Positions 53,456 to 63,199 of a stretch of 64,000 bases of DNA are shown one piece after another. Source of the DNA: Cryobacterium roopkundense (GTDB lineage Bacteria; Actinomycetota; Actinomycetes; Actinomycetales; Microbacteriaceae); contig NZ_JACHBQ010000001.1 in assembly GCF_014200405.1 (NCBI RefSeq), forward strand, positions 806,001 through 870,000, given 5' to 3'. The position numbers were made by a program, and so were the translations under genes. Below the pieces are notes generated by a model. It had not been told where the DNA came from. It was given only the letters and a program-made list of their open reading frames with translations, and did not search any database. Numbering within the stretch: position 1 is the first letter of the stretch; every line of letters starts with the position of its first letter.

Positions 53456-55624
53456 ATGGCTTATACCCGCACCGACGGTTCGAACAACCGAGGCAGCGCC
53501 GGGCGACGAATGCGTCCGCGGTCCCGTGACGACGACGCTCCCATCATCCCCATCCTGGCCCGCAAGGTACGTGAGGTCGAAGCCAAGGCCCAGACCGGCA
53601 CGAAGCTCGGTCCGACCAATCGCACCAAGTACCAGGTCATCGCGCTCCTCATGCGTGAAGAACGGGCACGGGTCAAGGCTGACGCCGACCAGACGGATGC
53701 CAACCGCGCTGAACTGCTCAAGCGCCTCGACGGTATCGCCCAGATTCTGGCCAAAACAGCAGCACGGGATACGAGCCTGATCACCCTCCTCGAGCCCGAT
53801 GCGGGCGTGTCCACTGTGGCCCAGCGTTTTCGCCGGGACTGGCTCCTTGAATCCGGAGCGGAGCTCAGCCCCGACGAACTCATCATCACCCGGGAGCCAG
53901 AAGTCCCGCCCGAGGTTCCGCTTAACCAGGTCGTACCGGCCTCGGTAAGGGCCCGACAGCTCGCCAACCCGTTCTTGGCCCCCGATTTCAGTGCCGCTCA
54001 GGCGCAGCCCGTCGCCCGCCCGCGGCGGCTGGCCAACTGGGAGTTGCTCGGTCCATTGTTCAAATCCTTTGAATACGGCTCGGGCGGACAGGCCGCGAGT
54101 ATGGACATGCCCGAGGCTCCGGGTCTTGACCGGCTGTCGCCCCATGGCATGGAATTGATGCGTCACCAGGCCCGATTTGTGGAAAGCGCGCGCCTCGGCC
54201 ACCGGAGCTATCTGCTGGCCGACGAGCCCGGGCTCGGTAAGACGGCGCAAAGCCTGCTGGCGGCATCCGTCGCGAACGCCTATCCGCTCCTGGCCATTGT
54301 TCCCAACGTGGTCAAGATGAACTGGGCCCGCGAGGTGGAACTCTGGACTCCCAACCGCCGGGCAACGGTGATTCACGGGGACGGCGACACGCTTGACGCC
54401 TTCGCCGACGTAGTGGTCGTCAACTACGACGTTCTCGACCGCCATCTGGCCTGGCTCGGAACCCTCGGATTCAAGGGCATGGTCGTCGACGAGGCGCACT
54501 TCATCAAGAACCTTCAGTCGCAGCGTTCCAAACACGTGCTCTCTCTCGCCGAGCAGATCAGGCGCCGCACCCCAGGCGGCAACCCTCTGCTGATGGCCCT
54601 CACCGGAACCCCCCTCATCAACGACGTCGATGACTTTCGGGCGATTTGGCAGTTCCTGGGGTGGATCGACGGTGACAAACCGGCTCCTGCACTGCTTCAG
54701 CGTCTCGAAGAGACCGGCCTTACCCCGGCGGACCCCGGCTTCTACAAGGAAGCGCGTGCCGCCGTCATCGACATGGGAATCGTTCGTCGCCGCAAGGTCG
54801 ACGTGGCTGCGGACCTGCCGGCGAAGCGGATCGCCGACCTGCCCGTTGAGTTGGACGACGACCTCGGTCGTTCCATCCAGAAGGCCGAACGCGAGCTGGG
54901 TGCACGTCTGGTGGTGCGGTACAACGCTCTCGTTGCCGCCCGTCATTCCGGGTCGGGACCGGTCAAGCCCGACGATGCCCAGCGCGAGTCCTACATCCGC
55001 GCTGTGGCCCACGCCGAGCTCGAGGATTCCAAGGGACAGACGACAGGTGAGAATGTATTCACCATGGTGCGAAAGATTGGTCAGGCCAAGGCCGGCCTGG
55101 CGGCCGATTACGCCGCCCAGCTCGCTCGATCGGTGGGCAAGGTCGTCTTCTTCGCGAAGCACATCGACGTGATGGACGCTGCCGAGGATCTCTTCGCCAA
55201 GCGCGAGCTGCGCACAGTGTCCCTGAGGGGTGACCAATCCGCGGTCGCGCGACAGGCCGCTATCGACTCGTTCAATAACGACCCGGATGTCGCCATCGCC
55301 GTCTGCTCGCTCACCGCGGCGGGAGTCGGGGTCAACCTGCAGGCCGCATCCAACGTGGTGCTCGCGGAGCTCAGCTGGACCGCAGCCGAGCAGACTCAGG
55401 CAATCGACCGCGTTCACCGCATCGGGCAGGACGAACCCGTGACGGCGTGGCGCATCATCGCGGCGCACACGATTGACGCCCGTATCGCCGATCTGATCGG
55501 CAGCAAGCAGGGTCTCGCAGCCCGGGCGCTCGACGGATCGCAGGAAGAAGACACCTCGGCAGATTCCGTCCAGGCCAGTGCCCTGGTCTATCTGCTCACG
55601 CAGGCGCTCGACGGTCTGCTCTAG
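53456..55624 (+). CDS. SNF2-type DEAD/DEAH helicase
   Basis: This 722-residue protein is a superfamily 2 ATPase of the SNF2 group. A 200-residue N-terminal region (partly charged, ERARVKADADQTDANRAEL) precedes the ATPase core: motif I DEPGLGKT, Ia NVVKMNWARE, II DEAH, III LTGTP, IV-VI including VVFFAKHIDVMD, GVNLQAASNVVL and QAIDRVHRIGQ. It probably translocates on DNA to move proteins or remodel structures; substrate unknown. ATG at 53456 has GTGGAG 6 nt upstream. It stands alone between the membrane protein and pfkA. Confidence 0.9.
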   Translation: MAYTRTDGSNNRGSAGRRMRPRSRDDDAPIIPILARKVREVEAKAQTGTKLGPTNRTKYQVIALLMREERARVKADADQTDANRAELLKRLDGIAQILAKTAARDTSLITLLEPDAGVSTVAQRFRRDWLLESGAELSPDELIITREPEVPPEVPLNQVVPASVRARQLANPFLAPDFSAAQAQPVARPRRLANWELLGPLFKSFEYGSGGQAASMDMPEAPGLDRLSPHGMELMRHQARFVESARLGHRSYLLADEPGLGKTAQSLLAASVANAYPLLAIVPNVVKMNWAREVELWTPNRRATVIHGDGDTLDAFADVVVVNYDVLDRHLAWLGTLGFKGMVVDEAHFIKNLQSQRSKHVLSLAEQIRRRTPGGNPLLMALTGTPLINDVDDFRAIWQFLGWIDGDKPAPALLQRLEETGLTPADPGFYKEARAAVIDMGIVRRRKVDVAADLPAKRIADLPVELDDDLGRSIQKAERELGARLVVRYNALVAARHSGSGPVKPDDAQRESYIRAVAHAELEDSKGQTTGENVFTMVRKIGQAKAGLAADYAAQLARSVGKVVFFAKHIDVMDAAEDLFAKRELRTVSLRGDQSAVARQAAIDSFNNDPDVAIAVCSLTAAGVGVNLQAASNVVLAELSWTAAEQTQAIDRVHRIGQDEPVTAWRIIAAHTIDARIADLIGSKQGLAARALDGSQEEDTSADSVQASALVYLLTQALDGLL

Positions 55625-55632
55625 CTCGCTCC

Positions 55633-55656
55633 GCCCCGGTCGATTTGGGCCGGGGC
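55633..55656 (+). terminator. possible hairpin after the helicase gene
   Basis: GCCCCGG and CCGGGGC form a 7-bp stem with a 10-nt loop just after the helicase stop; no U tract follows. Confidence 0.4.
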
Positions 55657-55716
55657 AGCTCGGGCCCCACAATGGGCTCCAGTAACTTTCTCGTTCGTTT
55701 GAAGGAATTGAGCACC

Positions 55717-56745
<1,029 letters not shown>

Positions 56746-56794
56746 CAGTCTCCACGTTGTGGGAATTCTCAGAACGCGGTGCAAAACTTCATCC

Positions 56795-57019
56795 ATGACC
56801 ATCAACGAAGCGAACGAACAGAGTGAGCCCGTCCTCGACGGCAGCCTCGACGCCACCCTCGACGCCAAGCGCCAGGGGATCCTCGACCAGGTTGCCGCGG
56901 ATTCGACGGGGCTGGCGCTCGATGACGTCATCGCCGGACTGACGCAGCGTTTGGCCGAGGCCGAGGTGCCCACGAGCGACGCGCGCATCCGTGAACTGGC
57001 CGCGATGATCGTGAGCTGA
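56795..57019 (+). CDS. small conserved-looking hypothetical protein
   Basis: The predicted protein has 74 residues, acidic and helical (DATLDAKRQGILDQVAADSTGL, DARIRELAAMIVS), with no membrane segment and no known motif. Codon third positions are strongly G/C like the neighbours, which supports translation. No Shine-Dalgarno or TANNNT box was seen before the ATG, so expression may depend on pfkA read-through from 50 bp upstream. Confidence 0.6.
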   Translation: MTINEANEQSEPVLDGSLDATLDAKRQGILDQVAADSTGLALDDVIAGLTQRLAEAEVPTSDARIRELAAMIVS

Positions 57020-57053
57020 CTCCGGCGAACGCCCGAGTCGACCGCGAGCTGAA

Positions 57054-58454
57054 TCACACTTCGACGGTCGTCACCCGGTCTTTGCCGGTGCGCTTCGACT
57101 CGTACATCGCCGAATCGGCCAGCCGCAGAAGTTCCGTCGCGGTTAGCTTCGCTCCTTCGGTCGGCTGATACACAACCAGGCCCACGCTGGCCGTGACCGG
57201 GTAGGGTGACGCGGCTTCGGCAAGCGGACGACTAACGGCCGACCGGATCCTCTGCGCGAGGCCCAGCGCAGCATCCTGGTCAACGGTTTCGCACACCACC
57301 ACAAATTCATCGCCGCCGAAACGAGCGATCGTATCGACTGCCCGCACTGTAGTGCGCAGGCGCTGTGCGATTTCACGGAGGACGGTATCGCCGGCGACAT
57401 GGCCGAGATGGTCGTTGACAGCCTTGAAGCCGTCCAGGTCGAAGAAAATCAGCCCCATCGTGCTACCCCGGCGTTCGGCGGACGCGAGAGCAATCTCGAG
57501 TGTATAATTTAGTAGCTTGCGGTTGGCGAGGCCCGTCAACTGGTCGTACAAGGCCAGCTGGCGAAGCTCGTCCTGGAGCCTGACCCGCTCAAGGACTTGT
57601 GTCGCTTGGCGGGCAAGAGCTTCGTGAAGCTCTCGCGAGGGGCCGTCGAAGGCGCGCTTGCGACCATAGAAGCAGATCAGGACGCCGAGTATGAGCGGAC
57701 CCGCCTGAAGCGGCACCAGGCTGATGGCCTCTAGGCGCACTGCACGCAGTGTCTCTTCGAGCCCAGGGTAGAGCTGCGCGGCCTCCGTGAGGCTCGAGAT
57801 CGTGACCATCGACCCGGAGCGCGCGGTGTGAATCCAGGGCCTGGGGGCGAATGCAGGCATCACCTGATCCAGAAGATCGGTGCCGGCGACGACGTTCAGC
57901 GTCCCTGCCTCGTCCGTGAGCATAACCGCCGCGCCTGCCGCGCGAAAGGCTGTCCGGGCACTCTCGGCCAGGGCGTGGGCGAGGGCCTCCGCCGTGGTGC
58001 ATGGTGAGAAGGCCACTGAGGCGTCCTGCAATACCCGCACCCGGGCCTCGGACGCTTCCGCGACCCGGCGCGCGGACACGAGTTGTCGCTCCAGGTCATG
58101 CCGTTCGGTTGCATCGAAAAGTGCCGTGCGCACGAAGAGCGGGGTTCCATCGTCTTCGAATTTGGTCGTGGCGTTGATCAGGACAGGCAGCGACCGCCCG
58201 TCGGCGCAGCGCAGGGTCAGAGCGACTTCGTGCACGGACCCGGAAAGCCGCAGTATCGGCAGGTATCGCGTTTCGTAGAAGATTTGACTACCGGGAGAGA
58301 GCAGACGGTCGAAAGAGTGCCCGACGAGGTCGACGAGTGAGAATCCTGTCCACTCCAGGAACGTCGCATTGGCTTTCGTGACCAAGCCGTCCGGCGAGGT
58401 AGTGAGATAACCGCACGGGGCGTGCTCGTAGAGGTCCTCGAGAATTCCTGTCAT
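57054..58454 (-). CDS. PAS-GAF-GGDEF diguanylate cyclase paired with an RsbQ-like hydrolase
   Basis: The 466-residue protein has an N-terminal PAS domain (1-115: EHAPCGYLTTSPDGLVTKAN, RSLPVLINAT) whose sequence resembles the PAS of Bacillus RsbP, a coiled coil (about 118-148), a GAF domain (about 150-290) and a GGDEF domain. The active site GGDEF is at residues 380-384 with the RxxD inhibitory site (RAVD) five residues earlier, so it should make cyclic-di-GMP with product inhibition. There is no EAL domain. The ATG overlaps the hydrolase stop by 4 bp (ATGA). A longer frame upstream runs over the hydrolase gene and is rejected. Confidence 0.92.
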   Translation of the reverse strand: MTGILEDLYEHAPCGYLTTSPDGLVTKANATFLEWTGFSLVDLVGHSFDRLLSPGSQIFYETRYLPILRLSGSVHEVALTLRCADGRSLPVLINATTKFEDDGTPLFVRTALFDATERHDLERQLVSARRVAEASEARVRVLQDASVAFSPCTTAEALAHALAESARTAFRAAGAAVMLTDEAGTLNVVAGTDLLDQVMPAFAPRPWIHTARSGSMVTISSLTEAAQLYPGLEETLRAVRLEAISLVPLQAGPLILGVLICFYGRKRAFDGPSRELHEALARQATQVLERVRLQDELRQLALYDQLTGLANRKLLNYTLEIALASAERRGSTMGLIFFDLDGFKAVNDHLGHVAGDTVLREIAQRLRTTVRAVDTIARFGGDEFVVVCETVDQDAALGLAQRIRSAVSRPLAEAASPYPVTASVGLVVYQPTEGAKLTATELLRLADSAMYESKRTGKDRVTTVEV

Positions 58455-59266
58455 CCCAGATACGCGCTGATAGCCCGGGCGACCTCCGCCGGTGACGAAA
58501 GATTCAGGCAATGACCCGAGACCGGCAGGATCACGAACACGCTTCCGGTGACCTGCTCGTGCACGAACGTCCCCACCGAAACCGGGGCGATGGGATCGTC
58601 CTGGGACTGGATGATGAGTGTCGGCGTCGACACTCGCGTAAGGTCCTCCCGATTGTCGGAAAGAAACCCGACCTCGGCAAAATGTCGGGCGATCACCGGG
58701 TCGGTGGCGCAGAACCTGCTCGTGAGTTCCTCGCCGAGTTCGGAACGGTCGCTGTTGCCCATCATGATCGGCGCCATGGCCGTCGCCCAGCCGAGATAAT
58801 TCATGTCCAGCGCATCGACGAGCGCATCCAGCTCGACCTGGTCGAAACCGCCGCGGTAGTCTCCATCGTTCAGGTAGCACGGCGACGGGCTCAGCAGTAC
58901 AAGCGCCCCAAACGAGTCGGGGTCGCGGACCGCAGCGAGAACCCCCATCATCGCGGCCACAGAGTGGCCGATGTAGACGACGTCCGAGAGCGCCTGGTCT
59001 TCAATGATCTCGAGAATGTCCGCGGCATAGCCGTGCAGCGAGTCGTATTTTCCGTGATCGTAGGCGGCCAGATTCGACCCGCCCGAGCCGACGTGATCGA
59101 AGAGGACGATGCGGTAGTCGCGGGCAAGTAACTGCGTGACTCCACGCCACATTTCCTGGCTGCACCCGAAACCGTGCCCGAACATCAGCGTCCGGCCGGA
59201 AGGATTTCCCGACACGTGCACGTTGTTTCGGTGCGAGACGACTGTGTACGGCTGCTGACGGCCCAT
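58451..59266 (-). CDS. RsbQ-like alpha/beta hydrolase
   Basis: This 271-residue alpha/beta hydrolase closely resembles RsbQ, the energy-stress regulator of Bacillus and relative of KAI2/D14 receptors: RNNVHVSGNPSG, MFGHGFGCSQEMW, FDHVGSGGSNL and SPSPCYLNDGDYRGGF. The triad appears complete: Ser102 in GHSVAAM, Asp224 in SQDDPIAP and His252 in SGHCLNL. RsbQ is thought to make or bind a small molecule sensed by the PAS domain of its partner RsbP; here the partner is the overlapping PAS-GAF-GGDEF gene. ATG with GGAAAC upstream. The physiological substrate is unknown. Confidence 0.93.
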   Translation of the reverse strand: MGRQQPYTVVSHRNNVHVSGNPSGRTLMFGHGFGCSQEMWRGVTQLLARDYRIVLFDHVGSGGSNLAAYDHGKYDSLHGYAADILEIIEDQALSDVVYIGHSVAAMMGVLAAVRDPDSFGALVLLSPSPCYLNDGDYRGGFDQVELDALVDALDMNYLGWATAMAPIMMGNSDRSELGEELTSRFCATDPVIARHFAEVGFLSDNREDLTRVSTPTLIIQSQDDPIAPVSVGTFVHEQVTGSVFVILPVSGHCLNLSSPAEVARAISAYLG

Positions 59267-59408
59267 TCTTGTTTCCGTTCGACCGGCATCGCTGCGTCAC
59301 ATCGCGAGAGCGCTGATACCTGCGAACTCTCTATTTTTCGTTTAACTGTATGTGAAGCCAGAGCTGGTGGGAAGTATCAGGACCACCTATCTGTAACCTG
59401 AATGGGGG

Positions 59409-59663
59409 TCAGGCGAGTTTTGCCTGAACCTGAGCAAGCGAGGGGTTCGTGGCGCTTGAACCGTCCGGAAAGAGGATCGTGGGAACCGTACGGTTTCCGC
59501 CGTTCAGACTCATCACGAGTTCGGATGTGCCCTCGACTTCTTCAACGTTGATCTCTCGATAGGCGACGCCCACTCGATCGAGCTGAGACTTGAGGCGCGA
59601 GCAGTAGCCGCACCAGGTCGTGGTAAACATCGTGATCGTTCCGGTAGCGGGTACAAAATCCAT
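59409..59663 (-). CDS. mycoredoxin / glutaredoxin-like protein
   Basis: The 84-residue protein is a thioredoxin-fold reductase with the active site CGYC (residues 18-21, TTTWCGYCSRLK) and the substrate-binding TVPTILFPDGSSATNPS (cis-Pro and the binding segment). This is the Mrx1/mycoredoxin pattern, which reduces mycothiol-mixed disulfides in actinobacteria. ATG at 59663 has TACGCT 7 nt upstream, leaderless type. The start 26 codons earlier is rejected because it gives a non-family extension. Confidence 0.92.
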   Translation of the reverse strand: MDFVPATGTITMFTTTWCGYCSRLKSQLDRVGVAYREINVEEVEGTSELVMSLNGGNRTVPTILFPDGSSATNPSLAQVQAKLA

Positions 59664-59670
59664 GCTACGA

Positions 59671-59734
59671 AGCGTAGCGCGTGCGCCTGTGAGCCCTGTT
59701 CGGAGCCGTCCGGACGCACCCGGAGCGTTAAGAT
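59671..59734. promoter_or_regulatory. divergent leaderless -10 boxes for mycoredoxin and NUDIX genes
   Basis: TACGCT (59671-59676, minus strand) is 7 nt before the mycoredoxin ATG; TAAGAT (59729-59734, plus strand) is 6 nt before the NUDIX ATG. Confidence 0.5.
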
Positions 59735-59740
59735 GAAGCA

Positions 59741-60214
59741 ATGACTGTGCCCCAGGTATGCGTGTGTTACCTCACCAGACGAACGCCAGGGGGCGCTCTC
59801 CAAGTCCTGCTTGGACGGAAGAAGACGGGCCTCGGGCTCGGCAACATCGTGGGGCTCGGCGGCAAGCTGGAAGCCGGCGAGAGCCCCGTCGAAGCGGCCG
59901 TGCGCGAGATCGAGGAGGAATCGGGCCTTACCGTCGCGCACTCTGCCCTCAAGCCGCGGGGCGTGCTGACCTACCTGTTTCCCCATCGCGAGTCGTGGAG
60001 TCAAATTTCACATGTCTTCGTGTGCACCGAGTGGACGGGCACGCCGCGCGAATCCGACGAGCTGAACCCCCTCTGGTACGACGTCGACGCCCTGCCGGTG
60101 GACGAGATGTGGGATGACGCCAGGCACTGTCTACCCGCTGTTCTCACAGGCACCCCGGCACACGAGACGTTCACCTTCGGTGCAGACCTGAAGACGGTGG
60201 TGCCCAATGCCTGA
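59741..60214 (+). CDS. NUDIX hydrolase (MutT-like)
   Basis: The 157-residue protein has a complete Nudix box, residues 41-63 (GKLEAGE, REIEEESGL), with all five catalytic acid/Arg positions. It begins VPQVCVCYLTRRTPGG. By length and the 8-oxo-dGTP-like NTERM it resembles MutT/MTH1-type sanitising enzymes, but the substrate is unproven. It overlaps the PiT transporter by 8 bp. The start is leaderless in type. Confidence 0.9.
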   Translation: MTVPQVCVCYLTRRTPGGALQVLLGRKKTGLGLGNIVGLGGKLEAGESPVEAAVREIEEESGLTVAHSALKPRGVLTYLFPHRESWSQISHVFVCTEWTGTPRESDELNPLWYDVDALPVDEMWDDARHCLPAVLTGTPAHETFTFGADLKTVVPNA

Positions 60215-61400
60215 CCTCACCCTCATCGTCATACTCGTCATCGCACTCGCCCTGGTCTTCGACTTCACCAACGGTTTCCACGACACGGCCAATGCAATGG
60301 CAACGCCCATCGCGACGGGTGCGATGAAACCGAAGGTCGCCGTGGGCGTTGCGGCACTGCTCAACCTCGTTGGAGCCTTCCTCTCCACCGAGGTGGCCCG
60401 CACCATCTCCGGCGGCATCATCACCGAGGGCGAGAATGGCGTGCTCATCACGCCTGAACTCATTTTCGCCGGCCTGATCGGGGCCACCGTATGGAACCTG
60501 ATCACCTGGCTTCGTGGCCTGCCCTCGAGCTCAAGCCACGCGCTGTTCGGCGGCCTGATCGGCGCAGCCATCATCGGTATCGGCACGAACGCCGTGGACT
60601 ACGGGGTCGTCGCGTCAAAGGTGGTGCTGCCGGCCCTGCTCGCTCCCCTCATCGCTGGACTGATCGCGCTGATCGCCACGAAGCTGGCGTATTCGATCAC
60701 ACGCCGTGACCTCGGCAAGCCCGACGGTCGCGGCGGGTTCCGCTCCGCGCAGATCTTCTCATCCTCGCTCGTGGCCCTCGCCCATGGAACCAACGATGCG
60801 CAGAAGACTATGGGAGTCATCACCCTCACTCTCATCGCTGGTGGTTTCCAGGCGGCCGGCAGCGGACCCACTTTCTGGGTCATCGCCGCATGCGCCCTGG
60901 CGATCGCTCTGGGCACCTACACCGGCGGATGGCGCATCATTCGTACCATGGGCACCGGGCTCACCGAAGTCAAGCCTGCCCAGGGCTTTGCCGCCGAGAC
61001 GAGTACCGCCGCCACGATCCTCGCGTCGAGTCACCTCGGCTTTGCACTGTCGACGACCCAGGTTGCTTCCGGATCGGTCATCGGATCCGGGCTCGGCCGG
61101 CGCGGGGCCACGGTGCGTTGGGGCATGGCGGCGCGCATTGCGCTCGGCTGGGTGCTCACCCTTCCGGCGTCGGCAATCATGGGCGCCTTTGCCGCGGGCC
61201 TCACCCTGCTGGGACCGATCGGCATTCTGCTGGACGCGGTGATCGGAACCCTCGTTATTGTCGCGTTGTTCCGCTGGTCCCGGCGCAATCGGGTAACCCA
61301 CAACACCATGCTCAATGACATCGACGACGCCGGTCGCGTTGTGAAGATCACCAAGACACCGAGGCGACCAGGCCGCCGGGAGAAGCAGGTGTCGCTGTGA
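60207..61400 (+). CDS. PiT-family inorganic phosphate transporter
   Basis: The 397-residue protein has about 10-11 membrane helices and the two PiT signatures: DFTNGFHDTANAMATPI near residue 19 and ALAHGTNDAQKTMGVI near 195. It takes up phosphate, probably with H+ or Na+ and metal. It overlaps the NUDIX gene by 8 bp and the next gene by 4 bp, so the three form an operon. Confidence 0.94.
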   Translation: MPDLTLIVILVIALALVFDFTNGFHDTANAMATPIATGAMKPKVAVGVAALLNLVGAFLSTEVARTISGGIITEGENGVLITPELIFAGLIGATVWNLITWLRGLPSSSSHALFGGLIGAAIIGIGTNAVDYGVVASKVVLPALLAPLIAGLIALIATKLAYSITRRDLGKPDGRGGFRSAQIFSSSLVALAHGTNDAQKTMGVITLTLIAGGFQAAGSGPTFWVIAACALAIALGTYTGGWRIIRTMGTGLTEVKPAQGFAAETSTAATILASSHLGFALSTTQVASGSVIGSGLGRRGATVRWGMAARIALGWVLTLPASAIMGAFAAGLTLLGPIGILLDAVIGTLVIVALFRWSRRNRVTHNTMLNDIDDAGRVVKITKTPRRPGRREKQVSL

Positions 61401-61744
61401 CCGGGTGGGGCGGCATCGAATGGGATGCCTTCATGATCGTGGCGGGTGCCGCACTCGCGTCGACAGTCGTTCTGGTGACGTTGTATTCACTCGGAATACG
61501 CCTGCTCACAACCGGGGGACGCATCCCCCTCGTCGAACCGGCCGAATTCACGGGCGCCATCACGGTCATGTGGAGCAAGAAAGCCGCGAAACTGGCGAAA
61601 CGCGCGCGAAAGGCGGCCGAGGCCAGCCCGCTCAGCGACGCGCAGAAAGCCGCGGCGATTCTTGGCGGCTACCTCTGCTTCACGCTGTGCGCGGCGGCGG
61701 TGTTGTACGGCGTCTACCTGATCGTCCCGGCTTTGCACGCCTAG
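61397..61744 (+). CDS. small membrane protein after the PiT transporter
   Basis: The product is 115 residues: an N-terminal helix (about 10-35), a cytoplasmic basic segment (WSKKAAKLAKRARKAAEASPLS) and a C-terminal helix (about 85-110). The GTG start overlaps the PiT stop by 4 bp. No known motif was recognised; by position it is a candidate accessory subunit or regulator of the transporter. Confidence 0.82.
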   Translation: MTGWGGIEWDAFMIVAGAALASTVVLVTLYSLGIRLLTTGGRIPLVEPAEFTGAITVMWSKKAAKLAKRARKAAEASPLSDAQKAAAILGGYLCFTLCAAAVLYGVYLIVPALHA

Positions 61745-61766
61745 CCGCTCCAGCGATGCCCTCCCG

Positions 61767-61851
61767 TTGGTCGAGGTGCTTCTCGGACGCGAGTCAGGTG
61801 GAAGTGTCGGCGTGCGTGGTCTCGATCGCTCCATCGTCGCGCCTCGACCAG
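61767..61851. repeat. dispersed REP-like palindromic element, copy 2
   Basis: It is bounded by TTGGTCGAGG and CCTCGACCAG inverted ends and shares about 34 bases almost exactly with the copy at 13135-13238. It lies between convergent genes, as does the first. Confidence 0.7.
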
Positions 61852-61861
61852 AGAAGGGGCG

Positions 61862-63154
61862 TCAGGCGGTTCTGCGAACGCGGCCCACGAAGGTCATCAG
61901 GTGGTAGATCACGATGGCGGCGACGGTGCCGAGGGCGATTCCGTTGAAGCTCAGGGTACCGGCGGACAGAGTGAAGTCGGCGATTCCGATAATGAGTGCG
62001 GTCGCGGCCGTGAACTGGTTCACCGGCTTGGAAAAGTCCACGCGGTTGTCGAGCCAGATTTTCACGCCGATCACCCCGATCAGGCCGTAGAGCGCCGTCG
62101 TGACACCGCCGAGCACGCCGGAGGGGATGGTGTTGATGACCGCGCCGATCTTGGGCGATAGCCCGAGCAATACCGCGGTGATGCCGGCCACCCAGTACGC
62201 GGCCGTGGAGTAGATGCGCGTTGCCGCCATCACGCCGATGTTTTCGCCGTAGGTCGTGGTTCCGCTGCCGCCGCCGAATCCGGCGAGCATGGTGGCGAGC
62301 CCGTCGGCCAGCAGAGCGCGCCCGGTCAGTCGGTTCACCTTTGCATCCGTCATCTGGGCCACACCCTTGATGTGGCCGACATTCTCCGCGATCAGCACCA
62401 GCACGACGGGAATGAAGGCCGGAAGCACTCCGAAAACCGCCGCCGGATTCTCAAAGGGGTTCGCGGGAGCGGTGAACGGCGGCAGCCCGATCCACGCGGC
62501 TGAGGCCACCTGGCTGAAGTCCACCTCGCCGAAGAGCATAGCGGCCGCGTATCCCACCAGAACGCCGAGGAAGATCGAAAGGCGGCCGAGGATGCCGCGA
62601 AAGAGCACCGTGCAGAGGATGACGGAGAGGAGCGTGATGACCGCGGTGAGCGGCGCCTCGGAGAAATTCGCCTTCGCGACGGGAGCGAGGTTGAAGCCGA
62701 TCAGAGCCACGATGGCCCCCGAAACGACCGGAGGCATCAGCTTGTCGATCCAGTCGGTGCCCGTGAGCTGAACCACGACGCCGATGATGGCGAGCAGTAT
62801 TCCCACGGCCATGATTCCAAACAGGGCGCTGCCCATCCCGGCCGAAGCGGTGGCCGCGGTGATCGGAGCGATGAAGGCGAAAGACGAACCCAGGTAGCTC
62901 GGCAGCTTGTTGCCGGTGATGAGGAGGAAGAGCAGGGTGCCGATTCCGGAGAAGAGCAGCGTCGTACTGGGCGGGAAGTCGGTCAGCAGTGGAACCAGGA
63001 ATGTGGCGCCGAACATGGCGACCACGTGTTGCGCACCGATCCCGATCGTGATCGGCCAGCTCAGGCGCTCGGCCGGGCCGACGACCTCCTGTGCTCCGAC
63101 CGATTTTCCATCACCGTGCAGGGTCCAGGGCAGTGCCATTGTTTCTCGATTCAT
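61862..63154 (-). CDS. uracil/xanthine (NCS2) permease
   Basis: The 430-residue protein has about 12-14 membrane helices and the NCS2 signatures: the N-terminal GIGAQHVVAMFGATFLVPLL, the substrate helix VLIAENVGHIKGVAQMTD with the key Glu, and FGGGSGTTTYGENIGVMA. UraA-type proteins import uracil with H+. The start is either ATG 63154 (MNRETMALPW) or ATG 63139 (MALPW); ribosome sites are weak for both. It is divergent from the carboxylesterase, 45 bp apart. Confidence 0.92.
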   Translation of the reverse strand: MNRETMALPWTLHGDGKSVGAQEVVGPAERLSWPITIGIGAQHVVAMFGATFLVPLLTDFPPSTTLLFSGIGTLLFLLITGNKLPSYLGSSFAFIAPITAATASAGMGSALFGIMAVGILLAIIGVVVQLTGTDWIDKLMPPVVSGAIVALIGFNLAPVAKANFSEAPLTAVITLLSVILCTVLFRGILGRLSIFLGVLVGYAAAMLFGEVDFSQVASAAWIGLPPFTAPANPFENPAAVFGVLPAFIPVVLVLIAENVGHIKGVAQMTDAKVNRLTGRALLADGLATMLAGFGGGSGTTTYGENIGVMAATRIYSTAAYWVAGITAVLLGLSPKIGAVINTIPSGVLGGVTTALYGLIGVIGVKIWLDNRVDFSKPVNQFTAATALIIGIADFTLSAGTLSFNGIALGTVAAIVIYHLMTFVGRVRRTA

Positions 63155-63199
63155 TGTCGCGCTCTCAAACTGATCGTAGTAAACAAATAGGATCGGGGC

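Noticed and set aside
53231..55672. An 813-codon open frame on the minus strand opposite the helicase
   Set aside because: The plus-strand protein has complete helicase motifs; the opposite frame has no recognisable domain and is a typical high-GC shadow frame.
59267..59408. A promoter for the RsbQ-like operon in the A/T-rich gap (TTCACA, 17 nt, TAGAGA on the minus strand)
   Set aside because: The -10 hexamer lacks the conserved final T and no alternative-sigma pattern was convincing, so it was not listed.
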